From positions 1 to 64,000 of the forward strand of contig NZ_JBGCCT010000007.1 of NCBI RefSeq assembly GCF_041260665.1: 64,000 bases of DNA, given 5' to 3'. This stretch comes from Catenulispora sp. GP43 (GTDB taxonomy: Bacteria; Actinomycetota; Actinomycetes; Streptomycetales; Catenulisporaceae). Below are positions 53,823 through 62,187 of the stretch, in pieces. Each line of letters opens with the position of its first letter. The stretch's first letter is position 1. The notes under the pieces were generated by a model. The model ran no database searches and was not told the DNA's origin. It saw only the letters and a program-made list of their open reading frames with translations. Position numbers and translations under genes: made by a program.

Positions 53823-54104
53823 TCACGACGTCGCGCCGTCTCCCCGCCGTAACTGGTCCAGCACCCAGGCTGGCGGCTCTTGCGGCTGGATCTGATGGAT
53901 ATCCGCGGTCAGGGCCCAGTCCCGGACCGAGGCCGGAATGTCTCGGCCCAGGCCGTGTCCGATGTCCACTGCCGGATCGGGCAACGGGCAGCTGCGCCCC
54001 GCGCCGTACATGCCTCGGAAACGGTCCTCGCCGTCATCGTCGCGGAATGTCTCAAAGGCGCGTAGCAGGTAGTCCGGCCGCAATATGACACCGAAATATG
54101 TCAT
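53823..54104 (-). CDS. 93-residue hypothetical protein
   Basis: A minus-strand ORF starts at ATG 54104 (CAGGG just upstream). It gives protein-like sequence: FGVILRPDYLLRAFETFRDD, then GRSCPLPDPAVDIGHGLGRD and a C-terminal PPAWVLDQLRRGDG. It has no signal peptide or membrane helix. I do not recognise the family. It lies convergent to ptuB in a sparse, partly decayed stretch. Composition favours this frame over the overlapping ORFs, but support is modest. Confidence 0.4.
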   Translation of the reverse strand: MTYFGVILRPDYLLRAFETFRDDDGEDRFRGMYGAGRSCPLPDPAVDIGHGLGRDIPASVRDWALTADIHQIQPQEPPAWVLDQLRRGDGATS

Positions 54105-54509
54105 CCCTGGCAGGGGAAGGTGGGTTCGACGACCACGCCGTCGCCGTCAACGCACCACCCCATCCGCTCGCGGGGGGATGCCGTGGCAGGCGAATCCCTC
54201 GGAATACAGTACACCGGAAATTGCCTTGTGATCGTGGGCGTTACACCGTGCGTTCGCGGGCGAGGGCTCAGGCCGCGGATAACGGTGCCCGGTGTGTCCA
54301 CCCACATCGGTCGGTGCACTCGACGGACTCTGGGCGTGCGGAAGGTGACCCTACAGGTCTCATTGAGCGTCCATCGACCGGGGGATCAAACGCTGTCGGC
54401 AGTATTGCCGGGTTCGCGGACGGATGGCTCATCGGTCGCGATTTGAAGCTCCGGCGGGATTCCGGGCCCGCGATTGGGTAGCCCTGGGACCCGTTGCTAC
54501 GCTCAGGCT
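54105..54509. other. Region without a supported gene
   Basis: Overlapping ORFs on both strands lack recognisable sequence and SDs. Nothing else stands out. Confidence 0.35.
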
Positions 54510-54953
54510 ATGGATGCCATGCGGTACCGCCGTCCGCCGGTGACAGCCTCGTTTGAGGATCTACGTCGGCGACGCCTGCCTCAGGTGCTGTTCGTGCACC
54601 CGTTTCTGCCTGAGGGCGTAACGGTGTGCGACATCAGCGGGTTCGCCGAGATGATCGAAGAGGCCTACCGGACCCCCTTCACCCTCCACATGGCCATGGA
54701 ACTCGACGAAGACGGTAACGAGCGGTGCATGGGGATCGGCAACAACGGCATGTGGGAATGGATGGTCACCCGGCCGACCAAACTGCGCAACGGTGAGCGG
54801 TACACATCGGTTCTCCAGGGTATCTCGCAGATCTTGATCGCCCCGGAAATAGACGGACAGCGGCTCTGCACGGTCGAGGTGACGCCGACCGGCGAGGATC
54901 ATCTGATCGCCGGTCGGCGGCCGATCATCTTCGCCATTCGGACTCGCCTCTAG
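54510..54953 (+). CDS. 147-residue hypothetical protein with IS630 in its stop codon
   Basis: ATG 54510 is followed by another in-frame ATG at 54519; neither has a clear SD. The protein is soluble and mixed alpha/beta, with RRRLPQVLFVHPFLPEGVTV, LHMAMELDEDGNERCMGIGN and ISQILIAPEIDGQRLCTVEV. No family is recognised. The stop codon TAG (54951-54953) is formed by the TA target dinucleotide plus the first base of the IS630 element. The same TAG is also present at the element's far end (56124-56126), so the insertion left the protein unchanged. Confidence 0.55.
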   Translation: MDAMRYRRPPVTASFEDLRRRRLPQVLFVHPFLPEGVTVCDISGFAEMIEEAYRTPFTLHMAMELDEDGNERCMGIGNNGMWEWMVTRPTKLRNGERYTSVLQGISQILIAPEIDGQRLCTVEVTPTGEDHLIAGRRPIIFAIRTRL

Positions 54954-54972
54954 AGAGTTCTCGCCGCGGGTG

Positions 54973-55578
54973 TTACGGGGGTAGTGGATCAAGTCCAGTC
55001 TTGGCGAGGAGTCCGGCCAGGAGTTCGGGTCGGTACTGCATGCGTCGTAGCCGGTGTTTGACGAGTCGGTGGAGCTGGTCGATCTCGCGTTTGACGAGGT
55101 TGACCAGCCCGGACTTCATGACCGCCCACACGCCTTCAACCGGGTTGAGCTCGGGGGCGGTGGTCGGCAGGTAGAACACGGTCAGCCAGGCTCGGGTGTT
55201 GATCAGTGCGCGTATGGCCGCCGACTTGTGCCGGTTCAGGTTGTCCCACACCAGCACGATCGGGGCGCGGAGCTGCTGGTGGGCGCCGTCGAGCAAGCGG
55301 ATGAAGTCGTGCTCGTCGAAGCCTTTCTTCTCGTTCTTCCAACCGTGGTAGACCAGGCTGCGGTGAATCAGCCGGACATGCGGCCGCGCCGCCGGACGGA
55401 AGGCGATCAGGGCGGCGAGGTTGACCCGCTTGGTCCCCGCGTTGGAGACCTTCACCACCGGCGTCATGCCACGTCGGCGCCACGTGCGTCCGCGCGGCGG
55501 TTTGAGCCCCTGGCCAGCCTCGTCCTCGAAGCAGATGTACGCGCCGAGGGCTACGGCCGTGCTTTTATGCTCGGCCAC
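54973..55578 (-). CDS. IS630 transposase, catalytic part (OrfB)
   Basis: This 201-codon frame holds the DDE core: YICFEDEAGQGLKPP (first Asp), VLVWDNLNRHKSAAIR (second Asp) and TAPELNPVEGVWAVMKSGL (Glu). It overlaps the upstream frame by 28 bases and lies in the -1 frame relative to it. The AAAA run on the minus strand (55563-55566 on the plus strand) is a plausible slip site: ATA AAA GCA in OrfA becomes CAT AAA AGC in OrfB. Frameshifted IS630 transposases are common in actinomycetes, so the product is likely an OrfA-OrfB fusion of ~330 residues. Confidence 0.88.
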   Translation of the reverse strand: MAEHKSTAVALGAYICFEDEAGQGLKPPRGRTWRRRGMTPVVKVSNAGTKRVNLAALIAFRPAARPHVRLIHRSLVYHGWKNEKKGFDEHDFIRLLDGAHQQLRAPIVLVWDNLNRHKSAAIRALINTRAWLTVFYLPTTAPELNPVEGVWAVMKSGLVNLVKREIDQLHRLVKHRLRRMQYRPELLAGLLAKTGLDPLPP

Positions 55579-55991
55579 GTCTCCTCACGCCAGGTGGCGA
55601 ACGCCTGCTCGTTACGTTCGGCTGCACGCCGGGTCGGGACCTGCCAACTGGCCCCGATCCGGGTGAGCATCTCGTGCAACGCTCCGGAAGAGTGGAACCG
55701 AACCCCGAACCGGACCCGGATCAACTCGGCGATCCTGGCCAGCGTCCAGCGCTGATCGAGATAGCCGTGCGCTGCCGGGCCGACCTCGATCAGTGCCATC
55801 AGCTCCTGCTGCTGGTCGAGGGTCAGCAATGGCTTGGTCCCGGCCGCGCCCCTGGACACCAGCGCGCCGGGACCACCGGTCTGCAACGCGTGACGCCACC
55901 GGTTGACCGACATCTTCGTCACCCGGAACCGCCGCGCCACCTGCTCATCAGTCTCACCTGCGGCGATGAACTCCGCCGCGGCCATCCGCAC
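55551..55991 (-). CDS. IS630 transposase, DNA-binding part (OrfA)
   Basis: This 146-codon frame encodes two helix-turn-helix regions (EFIAAGETDEQVARRFRVTK, MSVNRWRHALQTGGPGAL; later WTLARIAELIRVRFGVRFHS) that recognise the IS ends. It stops just after the A-run where a -1 shift would continue into OrfB. The element's ends and TA duplications are intact, so the transposase may be active. Confidence 0.88.
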   Translation of the reverse strand: MRMAAAEFIAAGETDEQVARRFRVTKMSVNRWRHALQTGGPGALVSRGAAGTKPLLTLDQQQELMALIEVGPAAHGYLDQRWTLARIAELIRVRFGVRFHSSGALHEMLTRIGASWQVPTRRAAERNEQAFATWREETWPSIKARP

Positions 55992-56216
55992 CCGCTCGCG
56001 CCGGGCCCTGGCTGCGGTATCGAGCCCGCCACCTTGCGCATACCTCAGAATGACGACATAGCGCTCCGGCTACCGCATGTCAGCGTGGCGCACCCCGGCG
56101 AAACTTCCGAGCCGAGAACTCTCTAGCTGTTCTGCTGCCGGAGCCCAAGCTGAGACGCCCAAGCCCCGGCAGATAGGGGAGAAGCCGAGCCTCGCAGGTC
56201 TCACACCTGCTTCGGC

Positions 56217-58991
56217 CTAGGGGCAGCCGCTTAGAGTGTTCTGCAGAACACCCATTTCAGAGTACGGTTTTCCCGGAACAGGGACGGTGAGGATGTTCAG
56301 CCCCCACTCGTACTTCACCGTGATCCATGCCTTGACGTAATCGCACCGGGCGCCCACGTTGTCGGGCAGCCACTGGTCCGGTCGCTTGTCTCCCTTCGCG
56401 CTGTTCGTGACAGACGACACCGCCCATAGTTCGGGCCCGCCCTTGTCGTTCGCGAAATCGGAGATCGCCTTCCTGCCCGCCGGCGACGAATCCTCCTGCC
56501 ACATGCCGGAATACCAGGCATCGGCCTTCGGGACGACGTGGTCGATGGCGATTCCGCTGGGACTGCTGATGTCGGCAGTGGAAGTGAAGCTGGCAGTCTG
56601 TTGAGTCGTGCCGTCGTTGTACGGCAGCTCCCAGGTGCCCGCAGTGACGGGGCACAGGGTGGACCAGGACGCTGGTAGCGGCGTCGGGGTGGGAGGTTGG
56701 AGGGTTTGGGGCCCGCTCAGTGCCTGGACCCGGAGCACACGGTTCCGGGTGTCGCATCCCTCCTCGGTCCTCCAATTCCACACCGAGTCGCCGCTCTGAT
56801 ACGGATCGGTCGCCGGGGTGGTATAGGTGCCGATATCGCTGAGTAGCTCCTGAGCCTTAGCTGATGAAGGAATCCCTTTCGGCGCTACAGAAGGAGTTGT
56901 CGTCCATGCTCGGGGGCTGACTCGGGCCGCCGGCGCCTGCGCGAGGTAGCTGGACAAGTCGTTTTCCATGGCTATGTGGCCGGGTCCCATGGGATGGAAC
57001 CAGGCGCTGCTGTCGGTGACGCCGGTGCCGCTGGGCAGGGGGATGGGCAGTGAGATGGCCCACGGGCTGGCGTTGCACAGTTCGTGGCCTGCGAAGGCCC
57101 AGCGTTCGTCCAGTACCTCGATGCCCGCGTCGTGTGCGGCCTGGGTGATGACGTTGTCGAGGTGGAGGGTCTCGAGCATCAGCCACTGCACGTCGGTGTA
57201 CGGTGCGTTGGCGATCGACGCGCAGGTTGTGAGCGGCTTGAAGATATTGGGGTACGTCACGGCGACAACGCGCGCGTTGGGGGCCGCATTCTTGATCGCC
57301 GTGTAGGTGGCGGCCAGTTTCGGCTCGAGGGCGTCGATGACTACGTCCTCGTTGTTGCTGTCGTCTTGGGTGTAGTAATCCTCACAGCTTCCGGTCAGGG
57401 GATTGAGACAGCGAGCCAGCACGCTGGAGAAGCCGGCGTCGTTACCGCCGATGGTGATGGTGGCCAGGCGGGTGTTGGGCCCGACTTGAGCGACTTGTGG
57501 AGGTTCGCCGTTCTGGCCGGTAGTGGTGATGTTGTCCGTAGTGGCGCCGCTACAGGCTGTGTGGACCGCGACACTGCCCATTTTGGCGGCGTAGAGGCGT
57601 CCGAATGCGAGGTATGAGCGATGGCATTGGTTGCTGGAAGTGTCGGTGCCGTTGTCGTAGTTGAGCATTCCTTCGCCGGAGGAGTACGAATCGCCCATGA
57701 TCGCGTAGTCGGCGGGCACGCTCGATTCCGGGCTGAAAGCGCCGAGGCCGTAGGGTGTGCCGAGTCCGGTCGGGCCGTCGTATCCGATGGCGGCTTTGCA
57801 CAGGTAGGTGGGTGAGCAGCCGCTCACAGCGTTGACGCCGGCCACGATGTCGTTGAGCTGGTTCGCGTGAGCGTAGAGGCCGGCGGCTGCGGGTACCGAT
57901 CCGGGCGTTCCGGCCAGGGCGTAGGTCGCGGCGATGATTGGTGAAGAGGCGCTTGTTCCACCCGCCTCGCCCCATCCGTTGGATTCGGTGGGGTCGCTGT
58001 CGTAGACGGCGACGCCGGTGTAGGGGTTGGCCACCGCGGACACATCGGCGAGGGCGTGTCCCGCGCAGCCGGTATCGGGCTGCCAAGAGGGTTTGGGCTC
58101 AGTCGAACACCCGGATCCTCCGTTGGCCCACGTGATCTCCGACCAGCCGCGATTGTTGCTGGTGGTGGGAAGGAGAGAGGTGCCTCCGACGGCGACAGTG
58201 TCGGTGTCCGCCGCGGGATAGCTGACGCCGTACCCGTTGTCGCCGGTGGATGCGGTGACGACTACGCCGTCGTGGTCGTGCCACGGGTCGTTGGTGCCGG
58301 TCTGGATCGGCGTGGTGCTCCCGAAACTGTTGGAGACGAACTTGGCGCCGCTGGTCACCGCGGTTATCTCGGCCATCGTCATATCGGGGTCGTTGGTGGA
58401 GTCGGCCTCGACCACGGTGATGTCGCAGTTGGGGCAGATCGCCGAGACCATCTCCACGTCCAGGTCTTCTTCGAAGGCCCAGCCGGGGTCGCTTGTCGTG
58501 GGAATCAGGCCTTCCGGGCCGGCCTGGCCCCACTGCTGGAGGCAGCCGTTGGTCAGGGTGCACGCCGGAAGGCCCCAATGGGTGCGATACATGCCCAGGT
58601 CGTACTCTAGGTGAGGGTTGTGGTATGCATCGACGATCGCGACGGTCTGCCCCTGGCCGTTGGTGGTGGAAGGCAGGTTGTAGGCGTTCCGGAGCGCGTA
58701 CGGGTCATAAGGGTCCTGGAACGCCGAGTCGGCTGCTTGTCTGACTGCCGGTAGATCAAGGTGCCGCTTGGTGGTGGAGAGCAAGGCCAAACAGGAGACG
58801 TGGCCGCGTTGGGCCGAGGCACAGGCCGTTTTCGTGTCCTTGGGCGGAGTCAGTTTGATGGTGCTCGTGGACCCGCCTTGCCCCGGGGATGGTGTCGCCG
58901 CGGCGGGGCGCGCGATCACCAGGCTTGTCAGCAGCATCAGGATCGCTGTGAATATCGCCTTGTTGGCGAGCCTACGTCGATGTCTGTCCAC
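56217..58991 (-). CDS. Secreted sedolisin-SGNH esterase-HNH nuclease fusion
   Basis: This encodes 924 residues from GTG 58991, with SD GGAGG; it overlaps the flavoprotein stop by one base (TAGTG). A signal peptide (residues ~1-32, hydrophobic core FTAILMLLTSLVIA) is followed by three enzyme domains. An S53 sedolisin domain (~90-425) has ExxxD Glu174/Asp178, an oxyanion Asp in TASTGDNGYG and GGTSASSP with Ser347. An SGNH/GDSL hydrolase domain (~428-690) has GDSYSSGEG with Ser435, GGND with Asn517 and WFHPMGPGH with His666. An HNH domain of the secreted DUF1524-like type (~700-924) has IDHVVPKADAWYSG with His818 and FANDKGG..LWAV, SAKGDKRPDQWLP. All three sites look intact. A single exported protein able to attack protein, ester and nucleic acid bonds is unusual. 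Confidence 0.85.
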   Translation of the reverse strand: MDRHRRRLANKAIFTAILMLLTSLVIARPAAATPSPGQGGSTSTIKLTPPKDTKTACASAQRGHVSCLALLSTTKRHLDLPAVRQAADSAFQDPYDPYALRNAYNLPSTTNGQGQTVAIVDAYHNPHLEYDLGMYRTHWGLPACTLTNGCLQQWGQAGPEGLIPTTSDPGWAFEEDLDVEMVSAICPNCDITVVEADSTNDPDMTMAEITAVTSGAKFVSNSFGSTTPIQTGTNDPWHDHDGVVVTASTGDNGYGVSYPAADTDTVAVGGTSLLPTTSNNRGWSEITWANGGSGCSTEPKPSWQPDTGCAGHALADVSAVANPYTGVAVYDSDPTESNGWGEAGGTSASSPIIAATYALAGTPGSVPAAAGLYAHANQLNDIVAGVNAVSGCSPTYLCKAAIGYDGPTGLGTPYGLGAFSPESSVPADYAIMGDSYSSGEGMLNYDNGTDTSSNQCHRSYLAFGRLYAAKMGSVAVHTACSGATTDNITTTGQNGEPPQVAQVGPNTRLATITIGGNDAGFSSVLARCLNPLTGSCEDYYTQDDSNNEDVVIDALEPKLAATYTAIKNAAPNARVVAVTYPNIFKPLTTCASIANAPYTDVQWLMLETLHLDNVITQAAHDAGIEVLDERWAFAGHELCNASPWAISLPIPLPSGTGVTDSSAWFHPMGPGHIAMENDLSSYLAQAPAARVSPRAWTTTPSVAPKGIPSSAKAQELLSDIGTYTTPATDPYQSGDSVWNWRTEEGCDTRNRVLRVQALSGPQTLQPPTPTPLPASWSTLCPVTAGTWELPYNDGTTQQTASFTSTADISSPSGIAIDHVVPKADAWYSGMWQEDSSPAGRKAISDFANDKGGPELWAVSSVTNSAKGDKRPDQWLPDNVGARCDYVKAWITVKYEWGLNILTVPVPGKPYSEMGVLQNTLSGCP

Positions 58992-60997
58992 TACATGACC
59001 TCCATTGGGGTGTGCGATGCGGTCGCCGCGGCGTAGGCGGTCAGGATTCGGCGCGCCAACGGGCTCGGGATGTCGGCGATCGCGGTGTGAACCTGAGTCA
59101 GGGCTATGCTGCAGGCACGTTCCGAGGCGGCGAGGGCGCCGGCGGCGAACGCTGGATTCGCCAGCAGCTGCGCGACCTCGTCGGGGTGTGATTCTGTGAG
59201 GTCGGGGATGGCTGAAGACCGGTAGGCCAAGGATGCCTGGAGCGTCATGTCGAGCCGGGTTCGCCGGCCGGTCAGGGCCAGGACGTCCTCGGCATGGGTG
59301 AATGCTTCACCCAGAAGGCCGCCCACGGTGCGAAGCATCTTCACGGTGTCGGCAGAACTGCCGCTCAGCAGTGCTCCGAGCCGGGCAGGGAACTCCATGA
59401 GCGATGCCTGCAGATCGGTCGCCCGGCTCGGGCGGTCGCCAAGTCGTTCCGCGCGCGACGCAGCCAATTCCGCCAGCCAGTCGGCCAGCGCCCAGGACGC
59501 CTCGGGGGCGGACTCCGCAATGAGCAGAGATGCCCGCGACATCAAGAAGTCGCCCGCCATCACCAAGGTCGCGCCGGCCCAGTCGACGGTGCGCGCGGAT
59601 GGTTGACCCGACTCGGTTCCAAGGAATGCCAGTGCGCCAAAGGTGGCCAGCTCGACAGCGGCGGCCGGGGTGGCGCGCGTGATGTCGGCGGGCCGGTCCT
59701 CGGCGAGCAGACCTGCCAGGAAGAGCAGCGCCGGGCGGATACGATGCCTGGTCGGTCCGGTGCCGGACAGCAGCAGCCTTGCCAGGAAGGGCCACTGGGT
59801 ACGCAGCGATGCGACGCTTACCTCATCGCAGGAAACCAGGAATGGCCCGGTGACCACGCGGTCGGCCGACGTGATCGGCACCCGGTCGCCGGCCAGGCCC
59901 GGAATCTCCTCCGGGAGCAGGATGGCGCGGCGCGCCTTGGCGAAGATGCTGTGCTCGCTGGCGGCGGCCGCGTCCAGTGTTCGCCAGACGAGGTGGTACC
60001 GGCGCGTGGCGTGACGTGCCGTTTCGAAGTAACCGACGTATTCGCCGGCGAGCTGCCGCGCGTACTGCGTGCGCGCCGCATCTGCGTCTGCGGTTTGTGC
60101 GGCGACGGCTCGGCCCGCCAAGGTGCCGCTGAGCAACGCCGCCCCGATTCCTTCGCCGGTGAACGGATTCGCCAGCCCGGCCGCGTCTCCCACCAACAAG
60201 GCCTCGGAGGTTTCCAGCAGCACTTGCGAGAAGCCAGAGTGAACCGTTGCCTCAACGGCGGTGCCGATCGGGCGGGCGGCTGCGAATCGGCGATCGTTCT
60301 TGCTCATCGTCGCCAGCGCGTCCTGGAGGAGCCGCGTCGGCTCTGTGATCGGGGTGGATTCGGTGCTGCCCCGCCGAGTGAGCCAGACGGTGGTCTTGCG
60401 ATCGGCACCCGGCAGCACGGCGAGCATGGCCGGTTGGGCGCCGGGTTCGGCAGCGGGCTGGAGCGGCGCGAGCACGATCCGGTTCGCGACGTCGATGTCC
60501 GCGAACCGCTGGGCGCACGCGAACCCTGTGGCATGCGCAGGCACCGCCGCACCCGGAGCGCCGGTGGCGAGCACGACGTGCGAGGCACGTATGGGCACGC
60601 CGTCGAGAATTGCGGTGCCTTCGTCTCCGGCTTTCGGCAGCAGCGTCACCCGGCCGGTGACCAGTTCGGCGCCCGCCGCGACGGCCGCGTCGATCAAAGC
60701 GGTGCGCAGCGCACCGCCGTCGATGACTACGGCACCGGTGCCGGTGACTTGCAGGGACCTGCCGGGGAAGCAGAGTTCGACCGAATCGGCCGGCCGGATG
60801 CCCGCCACGTTGGCGCCGAGCTCGGTCAGGCGTTGCGCGGCGATCCCGCTGATCATGGTGTCGCCGACCCACTGGGGCGCGCGGTAGTCGGCCAACAGGA
60901 CACTGAGACCCGCGCGAGCGGCGGTCACGGCTGCCGCGGTACCGGCTGGGCCGGCTCCTACTATCAACACCTCGACGGTCTTGGCGGTTCCCGTCAC
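58991..60997 (-). CDS. GGR-like flavoprotein fused to a degenerate prenyl-synthase-like domain
   Basis: This encodes 668 residues. GTG 60997 overlaps the prenyl synthase stop (GTGA); GTG 61006 is an alternative. The N-terminal ~390 residues are a geranylgeranyl-reductase-type FAD protein: VGAGPAGTAAA (14-24) and LLVGDAAGLANPFTGEGIGAA (about 267-287). The C-terminal ~270 residues resemble an all-helical polyprenyl synthase: RHRIRPALLFLAGLLA in the place of GGKRLRP, then VELATFGALAFLGTESG where LHDDxxD is expected, and VMAGDFLMSRASLLIA in the place of LAGDYLLARA. Both Asp-rich motifs are absent, so this half cannot bind diphosphate through Mg. It may form a heterodimer with the active synthase upstream. 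Confidence 0.72.
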   Translation of the reverse strand: MTGTAKTVEVLIVGAGPAGTAAAVTAARAGLSVLLADYRAPQWVGDTMISGIAAQRLTELGANVAGIRPADSVELCFPGRSLQVTGTGAVVIDGGALRTALIDAAVAAGAELVTGRVTLLPKAGDEGTAILDGVPIRASHVVLATGAPGAAVPAHATGFACAQRFADIDVANRIVLAPLQPAAEPGAQPAMLAVLPGADRKTTVWLTRRGSTESTPITEPTRLLQDALATMSKNDRRFAAARPIGTAVEATVHSGFSQVLLETSEALLVGDAAGLANPFTGEGIGAALLSGTLAGRAVAAQTADADAARTQYARQLAGEYVGYFETARHATRRYHLVWRTLDAAAASEHSIFAKARRAILLPEEIPGLAGDRVPITSADRVVTGPFLVSCDEVSVASLRTQWPFLARLLLSGTGPTRHRIRPALLFLAGLLAEDRPADITRATPAAAVELATFGALAFLGTESGQPSARTVDWAGATLVMAGDFLMSRASLLIAESAPEASWALADWLAELAASRAERLGDRPSRATDLQASLMEFPARLGALLSGSSADTVKMLRTVGGLLGEAFTHAEDVLALTGRRTRLDMTLQASLAYRSSAIPDLTESHPDEVAQLLANPAFAAGALAASERACSIALTQVHTAIADIPSPLARRILTAYAAATASHTPMEVM

Positions 60998-61950
60998 AAT
61001 GCCCACCCATGGAAGGCCAGTACGGCCAGGACGCGGCTTCTCATCGCGGCGTCCGGTACGCCGTCGAGCGCCGCGTAAGCGTGAGCGCGGTGCTGCCTCG
61101 CCAGATCGTTCGCTGCTTGAAGCCCGCCGGCTTCGGTCACCAGGGTCTTGACCGTGGGCATGTCCGCGATGGCGAAGCCGGGTGACAAGAGCAGCTCCGC
61201 CAGCTTTCCGTGTTCGTCGGATTGAAGTGCGTAGAGGGTCGGCGCACCGAACAGGCCACGTAGGTGGTCCAAGCCGAAGGGCTTGCCGGTTCCATCAGTC
61301 TGAAAGTCCAGGCAGTCGTCCAGAACCTGGAAAGCGATCCCGAAGTGAAGGCCGAACTCACCCAGTCGCTGCCCGGTAGCCGGGTCCGCCTCCCATGCCG
61401 CCGCGCCCAGCAGGCAACTCAGTCGGAACAGGTCCCCGGTCTTGCGTGCGGCCAACTCCACGTAGTCCTCGATGGCCAGCGCTGTGTCGAAAGCCCGCTC
61501 CACGTCCAGCACCTGGCCGTAGGACAGCCCCGCCGAAGCCCGTCCGGCCAGCACCTCTGCTCCGCCGCCGACACTTGCCGCCTCCATGCCGGCCAGCGCG
61601 AAACACGACAGCCCCGCCAAAGCCGCGAGCTCGGGACCGACGACTGTGTGAGCGGCCGGGGCCCCGCGCCGTGACGGTGCCTTGTCGACGACGTCGTCGT
61701 GAAGCAGGGAGGCCAGGTGGATGAGCTCGACGATCGCGCCCAAGCGGACCAGGGTCTGCCGGTCTGATCTGTCAGGTGCGGCGCAGGCCGCGATCAGCAG
61801 GGCCCGTAGAGCCTTGCCCGGCCGGTTGACGAGGCCGAGGACCGGCCCGCGCACAGGCTCGGCCAGCCCGCGGACGAGATCTTGCATCCGGGAGTTCACG
61901 TGCGCGGGGAAGGTGGCCAAGTCAGGCGGAATCGGTGGCGTCTCCTGCAC
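60994..61950 (-). CDS. Polyprenyl diphosphate synthase
   Basis: This encodes 318 residues from GTG 61950, which has SD GGGGGA; GTG 61992 would add 14 residues but has no SD. The trans-isoprenyl synthase motifs are present: RPGKALRALLIAA, LASLLHDDVVDKAPSRRG with the first Asp-rich motif (Asp85-Asp86-x-x-Asp89) and FQVLDDCLDF with the second (Asp211-Asp212-x-x-Asp215). It should condense IPP with an allylic diphosphate (likely C15-C20 or longer; length not predicted). It is first in a three-gene overlapping operon with the flavoprotein fusion and the secreted hydrolase. Confidence 0.9.
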   Translation of the reverse strand: MQETPPIPPDLATFPAHVNSRMQDLVRGLAEPVRGPVLGLVNRPGKALRALLIAACAAPDRSDRQTLVRLGAIVELIHLASLLHDDVVDKAPSRRGAPAAHTVVGPELAALAGLSCFALAGMEAASVGGGAEVLAGRASAGLSYGQVLDVERAFDTALAIEDYVELAARKTGDLFRLSCLLGAAAWEADPATGQRLGEFGLHFGIAFQVLDDCLDFQTDGTGKPFGLDHLRGLFGAPTLYALQSDEHGKLAELLLSPGFAIADMPTVKTLVTEAGGLQAANDLARQHRAHAYAALDGVPDAAMRSRVLAVLAFHGWAL

Positions 61951-61995
61951 AAAGTCCCCCGAATCGGCTGAAACCAAGCACCGGAGAACCACTGT

Positions 61996-62030
61996 ATAAG
62001 GGTTCTAACTTAGTTGGCAATAAGGGTTCT
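61996..62030 (-). promoter_or_regulatory. Direct-repeat operator upstream of the isoprenoid operon
   Basis: ATAAGGGTTCT occurs at 61996-62006 and 62020-62030 (24 bases start to start). The second copy extends to ATAAG-GGTT-CTTAT, an inverted repeat. The site is in an AT-rich patch between the divergent operons. It was found by eye; the binding factor is unknown. Confidence 0.5.
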
Positions 62031-62187
62031 TATCTACGCGCGTTCGGAACGCGTTGATGGTGTGTGTTCACGCTGCTCAGGCGACCATATGAGGGCCCAA
62101 GCAAGCCATGGACCCGTGCTTATACTCGAAGACTGATTAAGCTCCGCCCCGCTGTGGCCGTTTGTTCGTCTGCCGGAGGGAAGTTCC

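Larger units (their letters stand above)
54953..56123 (-). mobile_element. IS630-family insertion sequence
   Basis: The 1171-bp element has terminal inverted repeats starting GAGAGTTCTCG on the left (54953-54963) and ending CGAGAACTCTC on the right (56113-56123), flanked on both sides by the TA duplication (54951-54952, 56124-56125) typical of IS630/Tc1-mariner elements. It encodes a two-frame transposase on the minus strand. Confidence 0.9.
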
